A stretch of 64,000 nt of DNA from Longilinea sp964536805 (GTDB taxonomy: Bacteria > Chloroflexota > Anaerolineae > Anaerolineales > Anaerolineaceae): the NCBI GenBank assembly GCA_964536805.1, contig CAZHYQ010000002.1:124001-188000 (forward strand). Reading direction: 5' to 3'. The notes below the pieces were generated by a model. It did not search any database, was not told where the DNA came from, and worked only from the letters and a program-made list of their open reading frames with translations. The translations under genes and the position numbers were made by a program. Numbering within the stretch: the stretch's first letter is position 1; every line of letters begins with the position of its first letter. This document shows, one piece after another, positions 34,330-43,355 of this stretch.

Positions 34330-35517
34330 CTAACGTTTGAACGTTACCTCGGCTGACATGCCCCAGCGAATTTCCGGCGGCGGATTGCTGATGCGCAGGC
34401 GCACGGTGTATTGAACGTCGCCAGATTTTTCAATAAACACCTGCCCAATGGAAATCACCTCGCCGTTCAATTCCAGCGATGGCAAAGCATCCAGGTGAAT
34501 AATGGCTGACTGCCCTTCCTTGATATCGACCACCTTCAACTCGGTCAGGTCGGTTGTTTCAATTTCCCAACTGCTGGTATCAGCCAGCGTAAGCACCGGC
34601 TGGCCGGCTGCCAGCCACACGCCCGGCAGCATGCCGTCCACCCAATCCATCACCGTTCCGGCAAAAGGCGCCATTAAATCCATGTCGTTCATAGCATTGC
34701 TCGCTGCATTATGCTGCGCTTCGGCGGCAGCCAGCCGTTTTTCCGCCTGCGCCAACAAATTCACATCAGGGCCAGTACCCTGGTAATTCCCAAGGGTACG
34801 CTTCGCCTTGTCCAGGGCTTGTACGGCCAAAGTCAATCCGCTTTCTGCAGCATGCTGCGGATTGAGCAGGCTGTCGCGTTCATAGAGCGCCTGCTGGTAA
34901 TCTTCTTTGGCGGCGTCATAACGGGTCTGAGCTGATTTACGGGTGGAATTATTCACATCCAGGTCCTGGTATTTATCCAGATTCTTCTTTGCTTCGTTCA
35001 GGTCATCATTTGCCTTCTGAAAAGCTTCTTCTTTGTCATCCAGCGCATCGCGGTATTTTTTTGTGTGGGTATCATCGTAGGCTTTCTGTGCTTCCGTCAA
35101 ACGCGCCTGCGCCTGGTCCACGGCCTGTTTAGCCTGAGCCCGTGCCAGGGCGGCATCCTCATCCAGATCATTTTTCTGGCGCTGTGCCACTTCCAATTCC
35201 AACTCTGCACTCTTCAAAGCCACTTCGGCGTTTTCACGGCTGGTCAGGCTTGCCAAAACATCCCCCGCTTTGACCGTGCCGCCCTCCGGTATCCGCCTTT
35301 CACCCAGCTTGCCGCCCACCGGGAAAGCCAACACAGCGGATTGATGCGGCACGACGCGCCCCTCAGCCAGGACGCCGGTGCTTTCCACCACAATCGGCAC
35401 GGTGGTTGGCACGGCATTCTTTGTACCAAGCGAAAGCGCCGAACAGGCAGACAGGCTGGCAAGTGCAGTCACCGCCACCAACAAAATTACGACAAGGTTG
35501 TTACGAATTTTGTTCAT
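34330..35517 (-). CDS. HlyD/MacA-type adaptor lipoprotein of an ABC exporter
   Basis: About 395 residues. Signal ends in LASLSAC, a lipobox, so it is membrane-tethered by lipid. Lipoyl half-motifs flank a long coiled coil (about residues 95-240, rich in Ala, Gln, Lys, Glu), then a beta-barrel (MDLMAPFAGTVMDW, VLTLADTSSWEIETTDL). In the known MacA family this links the permease to exported substrate; no TolC-like gene is present. ATG 35517 has AGGTGA at better spacing than ATG 35520. Last gene of the ATPase-ATPase-permease-adaptor operon. Confidence 0.9.
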   Translation of the reverse strand: MNKIRNNLVVILLVAVTALASLSACSALSLGTKNAVPTTVPIVVESTGVLAEGRVVPHQSAVLAFPVGGKLGERRIPEGGTVKAGDVLASLTSRENAEVALKSAELELEVAQRQKNDLDEDAALARAQAKQAVDQAQARLTEAQKAYDDTHTKKYRDALDDKEEAFQKANDDLNEAKKNLDKYQDLDVNNSTRKSAQTRYDAAKEDYQQALYERDSLLNPQHAAESGLTLAVQALDKAKRTLGNYQGTGPDVNLLAQAEKRLAAAEAQHNAASNAMNDMDLMAPFAGTVMDWVDGMLPGVWLAAGQPVLTLADTSSWEIETTDLTELKVVDIKEGQSAIIHLDALPSLELNGEVISIGQVFIEKSGDVQYTVRLRISNPPPEIRWGMSAEVTFKR

Positions 35518-35546
35518 CATTCACCTACCAGGAAAATTATCCATTC

Positions 35547-37946
35547 TTATTCGTAAGCCAGAATCTGGCGGATGGTCAAACGGGAAGCCGTACGGGCCGG
35601 CAACAAGGAGGCAATGATGGTGAAAAGGATCATCAACCCCAACCAAATGCCAATACCGGTGAAAGTAAAACTGACCGGAATCGGCCTGCCAAAGATCGCC
35701 TCGCCAATGGCAGCCGCTAGCGCATTGCTGACCGGGATTGCTGCGAGCACGCCGGTTATCCAGCTGATCAATCCCACCACCATACCCTCCACAATGATCA
35801 TACGCTCAATTTCAAAATCAGAAGCGCCAATCGCACGCATGACTCCAATTTCACGGGTTCGTTCCATCACATTCAGGCTCATGGTGCCAGAAAGCCCAAT
35901 TGTGCCCACCACGGCCATCAACACAGAGAGAAAGAGTAAAAAACCGGTCAGCGCGTTCAAGCCCTTGGCGGAATTTGTCAAAATGGATTGGCCGGCGCTG
36001 GCTTCGGCGACCTGATAACCTTGTTGTGTAAACACTTTCTCCAGCTTTTCCGCCAGAGCGGTTTGCCCGTCCAGTGTCAGGTTCCTTTCTCGCGCGACAA
36101 TGCGGAAGTCGGTTGAATGGTTCAGGCTGTGGGTCGCTTTAGCCAACGGAGAATAATGGGTAAAGGCTACCATGCCGGTATTTTTCCCGGCAAACTGGAA
36201 AAATCCCACCACCACCCAGCGTACTTCCGCTCCGGCGATTTTAATGGTCACCGTGTCGCCAATTTGGACCTGCGGATACAGCTCCATAAAGACTTCATTG
36301 AACACAATGGCGTTTTCATCCTGCGGGTCAAGCCAGCGGCCGCGCACCAGAATCGGTTCCAACAAAGCAGAATTCTCCGGCGGCCCTTCCATCAGGATGG
36401 CTTCGCCAGGTTGACCATCGTCCGTGATGATTTGCCCGACGGCCGCTGCCCAGCCTTCAATGGATGCCACTTCCGGCACCCCGCGGGCAATTTGTTCGAT
36501 CTCATGGATCCTGTATCCCTGGTTGAAGGAAAGGTTCACATCCGCCATAAAGTAATTTCCAAGCCGGGCAATGTAGTCCGCAATGCTCGCCCGCATGTTA
36601 AAGGTAGCTACAAACATCCCGCCGCCCAGGGTCAAGGTAATCAGAGTCAAGATCAATCGCAGGCGCTTGCGAAACACATTGCGGAGAGAAATCGCAATCG
36701 GCCGTGACAAGTGCAGCCAGGCCAGGTGGATTGGTCGGCGGGCAGGATTTTTGACTTCTGCACTCTCGCTGCCGCTGAGCGCCTGCTGCACTGTGAGGCT
36801 TGAACCGTGCAGAATGGGTATGAGGGCGGCAGCTTGCGGAACAATCAGCGCGATGAGTGCCTGGCCCAAAACCGCTGGAAGAAACCAATGAAAGCCGCTG
36901 GAAGCATAATTCAACTGCGGCGCCAGCAGGTCTTGTTCCCAATAAGCAACCAAATGTGCCAAAGGTACAGCAAGGACAAGTCCGATGACGCTAAAAAGCA
37001 AGACAAGACATAAGTACAAGAAAATGATTTGTTGGCGCGTACCGCCGAAACTCTTTAAAACCCCGATTTGTTCAATTTGCTGATTAAGGAGCGCCGAAAG
37101 GGTGTTGATGATCAGGAAAGCACTGAGAAATAGCACCAGAAAACCCAGCAGCACCAGTATGGCCGTCATGGCGTTAATATAGAGCAAATTGGGATGTTCT
37201 GTCGAAAGCCGGACGGCCTTGCTGATGGTGGTATAACCATTCTTTCTGCATTCCTCCAGGATTGAACTGGCTGCGGCTTCAATGGCTGCCCGGTCCGATC
37301 CCGCCGTTGTGGTCAATTGCAGCGTGGTAAAACGGTCGGCAATCTTTAACCACGGCAGCGTATCCAGGGTGATGTAGCCTTGAATGGGCGCCAGGAAGAA
37401 GCCCGCTCCTCCCCGGTCGGCACCCAGAGTCTGATCCTGGACAATTCCCACCAGCTTTAATGCGCGCATTTCACCGCTGGCCAGTTTTATCCGAACCGTG
37501 TCGCCGATTTTATACGGAGTCTCATCTGCCCGGTTTATTTCCAAAACGATCTCACGTTCCTGCGGCGGCCAGACTCCCTCCACCAATTTCACCAGGCCAA
37601 TTTCCCGTTTTGAAAAATCCGGGGATGCCAACAATTTGATCGGTTTTAGTTGGGACGGGCCGGTTTCCACTCGCAAGGTTCTAATGACAACCCCTTCAGC
37701 CTGCCGGATCCCGGGCAACCTGGCGAGGTGGTCAATAAAATCCTGGTCAAAAAAGACACCCTGGATTTGAATATTGGCCGGATTGACCGCCGCATACCCC
37801 TGCATCATATCGGAGACCATGGCCTGCCGCAAAACAAGGATCATGCCGACGGCAATCAGCCCAACAGTAATGGACGCGATAACCATCAGAGTCCGGATGG
37901 GATTGCCGAAAAAGTCGCTCAGCACTTTGCGCGTTCGGGGTCTCAT
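35547..37946 (-). CDS. FtsX/MacB-type ABC permease, double-length
   Basis: 799 residues: two MacB-like halves in one chain. Helix 1 near residue 20, large extracytoplasmic domain, three helices near 260-400, then a second set from about 430 (ISLRNVFRKRLRLILTLITLTLGGGMF), a second outside domain, and three C-terminal helices ending in RLTIRQILAYE. This fused type VII exporter would provide the full transmembrane dimer. Start ATG overlaps the stop of the upstream ATPase gene by 4 nt (TCATGA on the plus strand), so translation is coupled. Confidence 0.92.
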   Translation of the reverse strand: MRPRTRKVLSDFFGNPIRTLMVIASITVGLIAVGMILVLRQAMVSDMMQGYAAVNPANIQIQGVFFDQDFIDHLARLPGIRQAEGVVIRTLRVETGPSQLKPIKLLASPDFSKREIGLVKLVEGVWPPQEREIVLEINRADETPYKIGDTVRIKLASGEMRALKLVGIVQDQTLGADRGGAGFFLAPIQGYITLDTLPWLKIADRFTTLQLTTTAGSDRAAIEAAASSILEECRKNGYTTISKAVRLSTEHPNLLYINAMTAILVLLGFLVLFLSAFLIINTLSALLNQQIEQIGVLKSFGGTRQQIIFLYLCLVLLFSVIGLVLAVPLAHLVAYWEQDLLAPQLNYASSGFHWFLPAVLGQALIALIVPQAAALIPILHGSSLTVQQALSGSESAEVKNPARRPIHLAWLHLSRPIAISLRNVFRKRLRLILTLITLTLGGGMFVATFNMRASIADYIARLGNYFMADVNLSFNQGYRIHEIEQIARGVPEVASIEGWAAAVGQIITDDGQPGEAILMEGPPENSALLEPILVRGRWLDPQDENAIVFNEVFMELYPQVQIGDTVTIKIAGAEVRWVVVGFFQFAGKNTGMVAFTHYSPLAKATHSLNHSTDFRIVARERNLTLDGQTALAEKLEKVFTQQGYQVAEASAGQSILTNSAKGLNALTGFLLFLSVLMAVVGTIGLSGTMSLNVMERTREIGVMRAIGASDFEIERMIIVEGMVVGLISWITGVLAAIPVSNALAAAIGEAIFGRPIPVSFTFTGIGIWLGLMILFTIIASLLPARTASRLTIRQILAYE

Positions 37947-38692
37947 GACGTAAGCCCTTCATGCATCGTTTCCGGCACAATGATGCCGTCCGACATATGG
38001 ATGATGCGGTCCGTGCGCCGCACCAGGTCGTCGTCGTGGGTCACCATGAGGATGGTCTTTCCCTGAGAGACCAGTTCCTGAAAAAGCTGAATGATCTCCT
38101 CCGCCGAACGAGAATCAAGATTGCCGGTGGGCTCATCTGCCACCAGGATGGGAACATCATTGGCCAATGCCCGAGCCACGGCAGCGCTTTGTTGCTGCCC
38201 GCTCGAAACTGCGCCAGGGAATTTGTCCGCCACTTTTTCCAACCCGACCCGCGCCAGCAGATGGCGCGCGCGGTCCTCCCGTTCGGCCGGCGGGAACATG
38301 CGGCAAAAATCCATTGGCAGCATGACATTTTCGATCAATGATAAGGTTGGCAGAAGTTGAAAGAACTGAAAAACAATGCCAAGTGTGCGTCCGCGCCACT
38401 CGGAAAGTTTTCCTTCATTCAAGGCCTGCAAAGGCTGGCCAGCCACTGTCACCGCGCCGCTGGACGGGTGGTCGATCCCGGTGATCATGTTCACCAGGGT
38501 CGATTTTCCGCACCCCGACCGGCCGACGATGCCAACAAACTGTCCCTTTTCAATTTCCAGGGTCACCTGCTTGAGCACCTGCACCTCGCCGGAAGCCAGC
38601 GGAAACTTTTTATTCAGATCGCGCACTGCAATGATCGGGACGTGTTCGTCCCAACTGAAAACTGGCATCCGGTACGGGAGTCTAGGCGGCAT
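37943..38692 (-). CDS. ABC transporter ATPase with degenerate signature motif
   Basis: About 249 residues. ATG 38692 is chosen since GGAG lies 8-9 nt upstream and it overlaps the preceding stop; ATGs at 38707 and 38668 are also possible. Walker A GRSGCGKST and Walker B PILVADEPTGNLDS with H-loop VTHDDD are normal. The signature, LSGGQQQR in relatives, reads VSSGQQQS, altered in two positions. It is one of two different ATPases in the operon, so an asymmetric heterodimer with one weak ATP site is plausible. Confidence 0.88.
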   Translation of the reverse strand: MPPRLPYRMPVFSWDEHVPIIAVRDLNKKFPLASGEVQVLKQVTLEIEKGQFVGIVGRSGCGKSTLVNMITGIDHPSSGAVTVAGQPLQALNEGKLSEWRGRTLGIVFQFFQLLPTLSLIENVMLPMDFCRMFPPAEREDRARHLLARVGLEKVADKFPGAVSSGQQQSAAVARALANDVPILVADEPTGNLDSRSAEEIIQLFQELVSQGKTILMVTHDDDLVRRTDRIIHMSDGIIVPETMHEGLTS

Positions 38693-39380
38693 CGGCCAGC
38701 TCTCCATCGCGCAACAGAATCAAGCGGTGCGCCACTTTGGCAATGCCAGGGTCGTGGGTTACTAAAACGATCGTCTTGCCCTGACGAACCAACGTCAAAA
38801 AGATATCAAAAATGATTCTCGCTGTAATCGAATCGAGCCGGCCGGTTGGTTCATCCGCGACAATCAATTCCGGATCGTTTGCCAATGCTCTGGCAATGGC
38901 CACCCGCTGTTGCTGTCCGCCCGATATTTGCGAGGGCAGTTTATGGGCATGTTCTTGCAGTTCAACCGCGCGCAGCAGATCCTCAGCACGCTTCCGGCTC
39001 GGTTTTGGTTGATAGGTATCGCATAAATCCAGCGGCAGCATCACATTTTCAATCAAGGACAGCATGGGCAACAGGTGGAATGTTTGATAGATCACCCCAA
39101 CATTTTTCCCGCGCCAGCGCGAGCGCTGATCGTCGGGCATGGTATGTACCGAGACGCCGTTGACCCAGACTTCTCCAGCGGTGAGACGGTCAATGCCGGT
39201 AATCATGTTCACCAGCGTGGTTTTGCCCGCGCCTGATTTTCCTCGAATCGCCAGAAATTCGCCGGGCCTGACCTGCAACGAGATGTGGTTTAATGCCCGA
39301 AAAGGCCCGCCGGGGGTCGGATAATCCTTGCAGACGTCCTTGAGTTGAATGAGAGATGGGGTCGTCGGGTCAGGCAGCAT
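38682..39380 (-). CDS. ABC transporter ATPase, MacB/LolD type
   Basis: 232 residues, all motifs canonical: Walker A GKSGAGKTT, signature ISGGQQQR, Walker B LIVADEPTGRLDS, H-loop VTHDPG. First gene of the minus-strand exporter operon; its end overlaps the start of the second ATPase. Regulated most likely by the divergent MarR protein, since a palindromic site lies in the shared intergenic region. Confidence 0.93.
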   Translation of the reverse strand: MLPDPTTPSLIQLKDVCKDYPTPGGPFRALNHISLQVRPGEFLAIRGKSGAGKTTLVNMITGIDRLTAGEVWVNGVSVHTMPDDQRSRWRGKNVGVIYQTFHLLPMLSLIENVMLPLDLCDTYQPKPSRKRAEDLLRAVELQEHAHKLPSQISGGQQQRVAIARALANDPELIVADEPTGRLDSITARIIFDIFLTLVRQGKTIVLVTHDPGIAKVAHRLILLRDGELADAA

Positions 39381-39633
39381 TTGTGTCAGGCAGTTAACAT
39401 GGATGGCATTGTAAGGAAAGTAAACCAGGCGGGCAGTGATTGCCCCTTATTCGGTAATAGCCTTGAGTAAGAAGATCCCGTTTTATATCTGGATACCATA
39501 CGGTCTTCAGTAGAAATTATACCTCCCGGGCTGATACCCGCATATTTCAAAATCAACTCTGCAACCGGCGAGTTTGTGCCGGGGGTTAGAACAAACCGAA
39601 TGTCCGACCGCGAATAACCATGCAAAATCACTG

Positions 39634-39662
39634 TTGACGGGCGGAGAAAAAATGAATATAGT
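39634..39662 (+). promoter_or_regulatory. Promoter of marR
   Basis: TTGACG (39634-39639), 17-nt spacer, TATAGT (39657-39662), 37 nt before the marR ATG; the operator-like palindrome overlaps the -10. Confidence 0.65.
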
Positions 39663-39675
39663 TTAGCAATAAACT
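39660..39675. promoter_or_regulatory. Palindromic operator candidate 1 (MarR)
   Basis: AGTTTAGCAATAAACT: perfect 6-bp arms around GCAA, overlapping the -10 of marR. Same AGTT-N8-AACT form as two sites before the glycosidase gene. Confidence 0.6.
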
Positions 39676-39698
39676 TTATCACTCATCTTGAGGATGCC

Positions 39699-40139
39699 AT
39701 GACGCTTTACGAAGAGATCAATACCACGCTGATGACTTCGCAGCTCTTAATAAACGACAGCGATGAGCGTTTTTTTGAGAAATTTAAACTGGGAACCACA
39801 CGCTATTACACCCTGATCCACCTGGAGCAGTCGCCTGGCCTGACTTTGAGCGAACTCAGTCAGCGCTTGCTTTGCACTAAAGGCAACATGACCCGCATTC
39901 TCAGAAATATGGAAAGGGACAGTCTGCTGATTCGGCGAACAGATATGCAGGATGGCCGCATTGTCCACTTATCCCTCACCCCCCAAGGCATGGATCTGCT
40001 GGCCGAGGTGCGAACAGCCTACCAAGCCTTCCTGCAGCAGCGCTATTCCAGACTTGAACTTTATGAGATCGACTCGCTTCAACGCATTTGTTCACGCCTC
40101 AACCGCCAGCTTGACAGTTATTTGCACCCTTCCGATTAA
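39699..40139 (+). CDS. MarR-family transcriptional regulator
   Basis: 146 residues, standard MarR dimer. Winged helix at about residues 40-100: LTLSELSQRLLCTKGNMTRILRNMERDSLLIRRTDMQDGRIVHLSLTPQG, with the D-x-R wing. Divergent from the ABC exporter operon, which MarR proteins often control. Palindromes in its own promoter and in the downstream gene's promoter suggest autoregulation and control of both flanks (inference). GAGGATG precedes the ATG. Confidence 0.93.
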   Translation: MTLYEEINTTLMTSQLLINDSDERFFEKFKLGTTRYYTLIHLEQSPGLTLSELSQRLLCTKGNMTRILRNMERDSLLIRRTDMQDGRIVHLSLTPQGMDLLAEVRTAYQAFLQQRYSRLELYEIDSLQRICSRLNRQLDSYLHPSD

Positions 40140-40175
40140 GAATAACTCATCCGTGTCACATTTCAAAGAGAATTA

Positions 40176-40191
40176 AGTTGACATATAAACT
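40176..40191. promoter_or_regulatory. Palindromic operator candidate 2
   Basis: AGTTGACATATAAACT; AGTT-N8-AACT, covering the TTGACA -35 of the glycosidase promoter. Confidence 0.5.
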
Positions 40192-40206
40192 AATTTATTG
40201 TATATT
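40178..40206 (+). promoter_or_regulatory. Consensus promoter of the glycosidase gene
   Basis: Perfect TTGACA (40178-40183), 17-nt spacer, TATATT (40201-40206). A further TATAAT at 40233-40238 lacks a -35. Confidence 0.7.
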
Positions 40207-40217
40207 TATTCGTAATT

Positions 40218-40233
40218 AGTTTAGATATCAACT
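40218..40233. promoter_or_regulatory. Palindromic operator candidate 3
   Basis: AGTTTAGATATCAACT, centred 42 bp (four helical turns) from candidate 2; the two together form a larger inverted repeat spanning 40177-40232 with 17 of 19 positions matching in each arm. Confidence 0.5.
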
Positions 40234-40277
40234 ATAATTCCCCATATCGCTGTTTAATACCGCCCTGAAGGTGCCCC

Positions 40278-42110
40278 ATGAACCTATCCGCTGTTTACCA
40301 TGAACCTAAATCCCGTTTTGCTTATGCTTACGATGCCGCAACAGTGCACCTGCGTTTGCGTACAGCGCATGCTGATGTGCAGACCGTGACTTTGATTGGC
40401 GGCGATCCATTCAATTGGAAACCCAGCCAGAAAGATCCAGCCGTTTGGGAATGGGACTCCAGCGCGCTCAATTCATACCCGATGCAACTCGAATACAGCA
40501 CGCACCTGCACGATTACTGGTTCATAGCCTTGCGCCCGGCCACCTTGCGGATGCGGTATGCCTTCATCCTTCATTCCGGTGAAGAGAAGATTCTGTATGG
40601 CAGCCGCGATTTTTACGATCTGAGCCGTCATCCCGAATACCAGCATAATTCGCAATTTTTCTTCAATTTCCCATACTTGAACGCAGAAGACGTGTTCAAC
40701 GCCCCGGCCTGGGTAAAGAACACCATCTGGTACCAGATATTCCCCGAACGCTACGCCCGCGGCAGCAGTCCGGATTGGGCGGCCGACAGCGATGGCGGCG
40801 TGGAAAGTTTTGCCGGCGGCAACCTGCAAGGCATTATCGACCATCTGGACGAAATTCAAGATCTTGGTATCAGCGGCCTCTATCTGACCCCCATTTTCAC
40901 ATCGCCATCCTCCCACAAATACGATACAACCGACTATTATCACATCGACCCGGCCTTTGGCAGCAATGAACAATTTGGCGAACTGGTGCGCCAGGCTCAT
41001 CAGCGCGGCATGCGCGTGATGCTGGATGCGGTTTTCAACCATTGCGGCTGGCTGCACCCTTTCTGGCAGGATGTAGTACAGCGTGGAAAGCAATCGCCCT
41101 ATTTTGATTGCTTCTATATCGAGCGTGAGCCGGTTGTCAATTTTGAATTACCCGCAGCCGGAATACCGCAATACGATCCTGCCATGGCTGGCAAGCTCAA
41201 TTTTCGCACTTTTGCTTTCACGCCGCGCATGCCCAAATGGAACACCAGCCACCCATTGGTGCGCGAACACCTTTTCGACGCGGCGCGCTACTGGATGGAA
41301 ACTTACGGCGTGGACGGTTGGCGTCTGGACGTTTCCAATGAGGTTACGCATGATTTTTGGCGCGATTTCCGCAAGATGGTAAAAGGCATCAACCCGGACG
41401 CTTATATCATGGGCGAAAACTGGGATAATTCCTATCCCTGGCTGATGGGCGACCAGTTCGATGCGGTCATGAATTATGAATTGAGCTACCCGATCTGGAA
41501 TCTATTAGGATCAAAGGAAACAACCGTTGAACATTTTGATGTTTTGCAATATCAACAGGCGGTAAATCAGCTGCTGGTCAGCTATCCCAAAAACAATCTG
41601 GAATTGATGTATAACCTGATCGACAGCCATGATACCCCACGCATAGCCCACGTTTACGGCGGCAACATGGCTAAAGTGAAGTTGGCCTACCTGCTTCTAA
41701 TGACATTCACCGGCGCGCCAAGCATCTATTACGGCTCAGAGGTAGGTCTGGGCGGGGACGGCCACCACAACCGGGCACCCTTCCCATGGGGCAAAGAGCA
41801 AGATCTAAGCCTTCGCCAACTGGTACGCAGTCTCATCCAACTGCGCCGCGAACACCCCGCATTTAAATCGGTCGACATCGAATGGTTGGAAGTAAACCCG
41901 TTGGAAAACACCTTGGTCTTCAAGAAGACGGACGGTGCCGAAAATCTGTGTGTGCTGGTGAATGCCAGCGGAATGAACCGGCGTCTGGGTATACCAGGCG
42001 GGTTGGCTCGCCAGCAGGCCATAGATTTACTTACTGGTAGAACGATCCACTCTGAAGATCCTATTGACCTTCCGCCTTACGGGTTTTACCTATTATTGAC
42101 CCAGGATTAA
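40278..42110 (+). CDS. Family 13 glycoside hydrolase, neopullulanase/cyclomaltodextrinase-like
   Basis: 610 residues. N-terminal CBM34-like beta domain (~1-130), then the (beta/alpha)8 barrel starting WYQIFPERYARG. Conserved regions: DAVFNHCG; GWRLDVSNEV with nucleophile Asp near 351; MGENWD with acid/base Glu near 380; LIDSHDTPRI near 450. Predicted to split maltodextrins, pullulan or cyclodextrins. No signal peptide, so it is cytosolic. AAGGTG precedes the ATG; a very strong terminator follows. The MarR-like sites in its promoter suggest shared control with marR. Confidence 0.93.
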   Translation: MNLSAVYHEPKSRFAYAYDAATVHLRLRTAHADVQTVTLIGGDPFNWKPSQKDPAVWEWDSSALNSYPMQLEYSTHLHDYWFIALRPATLRMRYAFILHSGEEKILYGSRDFYDLSRHPEYQHNSQFFFNFPYLNAEDVFNAPAWVKNTIWYQIFPERYARGSSPDWAADSDGGVESFAGGNLQGIIDHLDEIQDLGISGLYLTPIFTSPSSHKYDTTDYYHIDPAFGSNEQFGELVRQAHQRGMRVMLDAVFNHCGWLHPFWQDVVQRGKQSPYFDCFYIEREPVVNFELPAAGIPQYDPAMAGKLNFRTFAFTPRMPKWNTSHPLVREHLFDAARYWMETYGVDGWRLDVSNEVTHDFWRDFRKMVKGINPDAYIMGENWDNSYPWLMGDQFDAVMNYELSYPIWNLLGSKETTVEHFDVLQYQQAVNQLLVSYPKNNLELMYNLIDSHDTPRIAHVYGGNMAKVKLAYLLLMTFTGAPSIYYGSEVGLGGDGHHNRAPFPWGKEQDLSLRQLVRSLIQLRREHPAFKSVDIEWLEVNPLENTLVFKKTDGAENLCVLVNASGMNRRLGIPGGLARQQAIDLLTGRTIHSEDPIDLPPYGFYLLLTQD

Positions 42111-42126
42111 TTCTGCCAAATTAATC

Positions 42127-42173
42127 AGCGGCAAACCAAGGTTATTCACATAACCTTTGTTTGCCGCTTTTAT
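42127..42173 (+). terminator. Terminator after the glycosidase gene
   Basis: Long stem AGCGGCAAAC-c-AAGGTTAT / ATAACCTT-t-GTTTGCCGCT (42127-42145, 42150-42168) with a 4-nt loop, then TTTTAT. Confidence 0.93.
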
Positions 42174-42218
42174 CTGCTATTTGCTACAATCAAATCAATT
42201 CCCAAAGGAGGCGTCAAA

Positions 42219-42890
42219 TTGATTCCCATCAGCGATCAGAATCCAACCCGGCATACGCCCATTGTCAATTACCTGTTAATTGCCACAAATGTGGCTGTCT
42301 TTTTGTTATTCCTAACCGCCGGTTCGAAACAAGAGGCCCTGGTTGACCAATACGCCCTGATCCCGGCTAACTTCACCACCCTCAACCTGGGAAATATCAC
42401 CGATATCTTCACCAGCATGTTCATGCACGGCGGCTGGGCGCACATCCTGGGGAATATGCTCTATTTGTGGATCTTTGGCGATAACGTTGAAGATCGCATG
42501 GGATCAATTCCGTATCTGATCTTTTACCTGGCAGGCGGCGTGGTTGCCTCGCTGGCGCACATCTTCACCAACCCCGGCTCGCAAATCCCCACAGTCGGCG
42601 CCAGCGGCGCCATCGCAGCCGTGTTGGGCGCTTACCTGGTGCTTTATCCGCGCAGCCGTGTGTTGACCTTCATTCCGCTTGGTTTCTTCATGCGCCTAAC
42701 CCTGGTGCCGGCCAGCCTGTTACTTGGGCTGTGGTTCATCCTGCAGCTTTTCAGTGGTGTGCTCTCGCTGGGCGGCCCGGATGTGGGCGGCGTGGCTTTC
42801 TGGGCACACATCGGCGGTTTTGCCTTTGGTGCACTGATTGCCCTGTTATTTTACCGGCGCCAGGAACCAGTCAGCAATGTTGCCTGGTAA
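42219..42890 (+). CDS. Rhomboid-family intramembrane serine protease
   Basis: 223 residues, about six to seven helices. The TTG start at 42219 is set by AAAGGAGG 8 nt upstream. Catalytic Ser129 in GASGAIAA and His197 in FWAHIGGF are both present, as is the GGWAHILGNMLYLWIFG segment (HxxxN region). Cleaves substrates within the membrane; target unknown. Followed at 40 bp by the AhpD-like gene. Confidence 0.95.
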   Translation: MIPISDQNPTRHTPIVNYLLIATNVAVFLLFLTAGSKQEALVDQYALIPANFTTLNLGNITDIFTSMFMHGGWAHILGNMLYLWIFGDNVEDRMGSIPYLIFYLAGGVVASLAHIFTNPGSQIPTVGASGAIAAVLGAYLVLYPRSRVLTFIPLGFFMRLTLVPASLLLGLWFILQLFSGVLSLGGPDVGGVAFWAHIGGFAFGALIALLFYRRQEPVSNVAW

Positions 42891-42930
42891 CCAGGAATCA
42901 ACAGTTTTTCAAAAAGGAGATCAATCAGCC

Positions 42931-43296
42931 ATGATGATTGATTGGAATGACTATCATCAACAGGTACTCCGAACAATTGCTGAAATTGGCCGCACCAGCC
43001 CTGATATCGTGCGCGGCTACCGCACCCTCACCGATGCAGGAAAAAAATCCGACCTACTGGGCGCCAAAACCCGCGAGTTGATCGCGGTGGCAGTTGCAGC
43101 CGTCGTGCAGTGCGACGGCTGCATTGTTGTCCATACCGAAGCGGCGCTTAAAAACGGTGCAACCGAGGAAGAGATTGTTGAAGCGCTGGGGGTGGCTGTG
43201 GCGGTCAAAGCTGGATCGGCTCTGATTTATTCCACTCGCGTTTTGGATGCCATGAAGGCCAAACAGGATCAGGCGCCGAAACCTTTCGATGAGTAG
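42931..43296 (+). CDS. Carboxymuconolactone decarboxylase/AhpD-like protein
   Basis: 121 residues. The AhpD-type redox motif CxxCxxxH is present as Cys61-Asp-Gly-Cys64 and His68 within VVQCDGCIVVHTEAAL. Likely a small thiol peroxidase or peroxidase reductant. ATG 42931 has AAAAGGAGA upstream; a longer frame into the rhomboid gene is not supported. Convergent with the DNA glycosylase gene. Confidence 0.92.
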   Translation: MMIDWNDYHQQVLRTIAEIGRTSPDIVRGYRTLTDAGKKSDLLGAKTRELIAVAVAAVVQCDGCIVVHTEAALKNGATEEEIVEALGVAVAVKAGSALIYSTRVLDAMKAKQDQAPKPFDE

Positions 43297-43355
43297 CAAC
43301 TTACTGCTGTGGACGTTTCTCTTGTAGCCGTAAGCTGTGTTTTGCAGTGAAAAGA

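Larger units (their letters stand above)
39381..39698. other. Intergenic region between exporter operon and marR
   Basis: 318 bp with no convincing gene. Contains the marR promoter and operator-like palindrome at its right end; no good promoter was recognised for the exporter operon. Confidence 0.5.

Noticed and set aside
39386..39682. 98-residue minus-strand frame in the marR intergenic region
   Set aside because: No family resemblance, no SD and it covers the marR promoter and operator.
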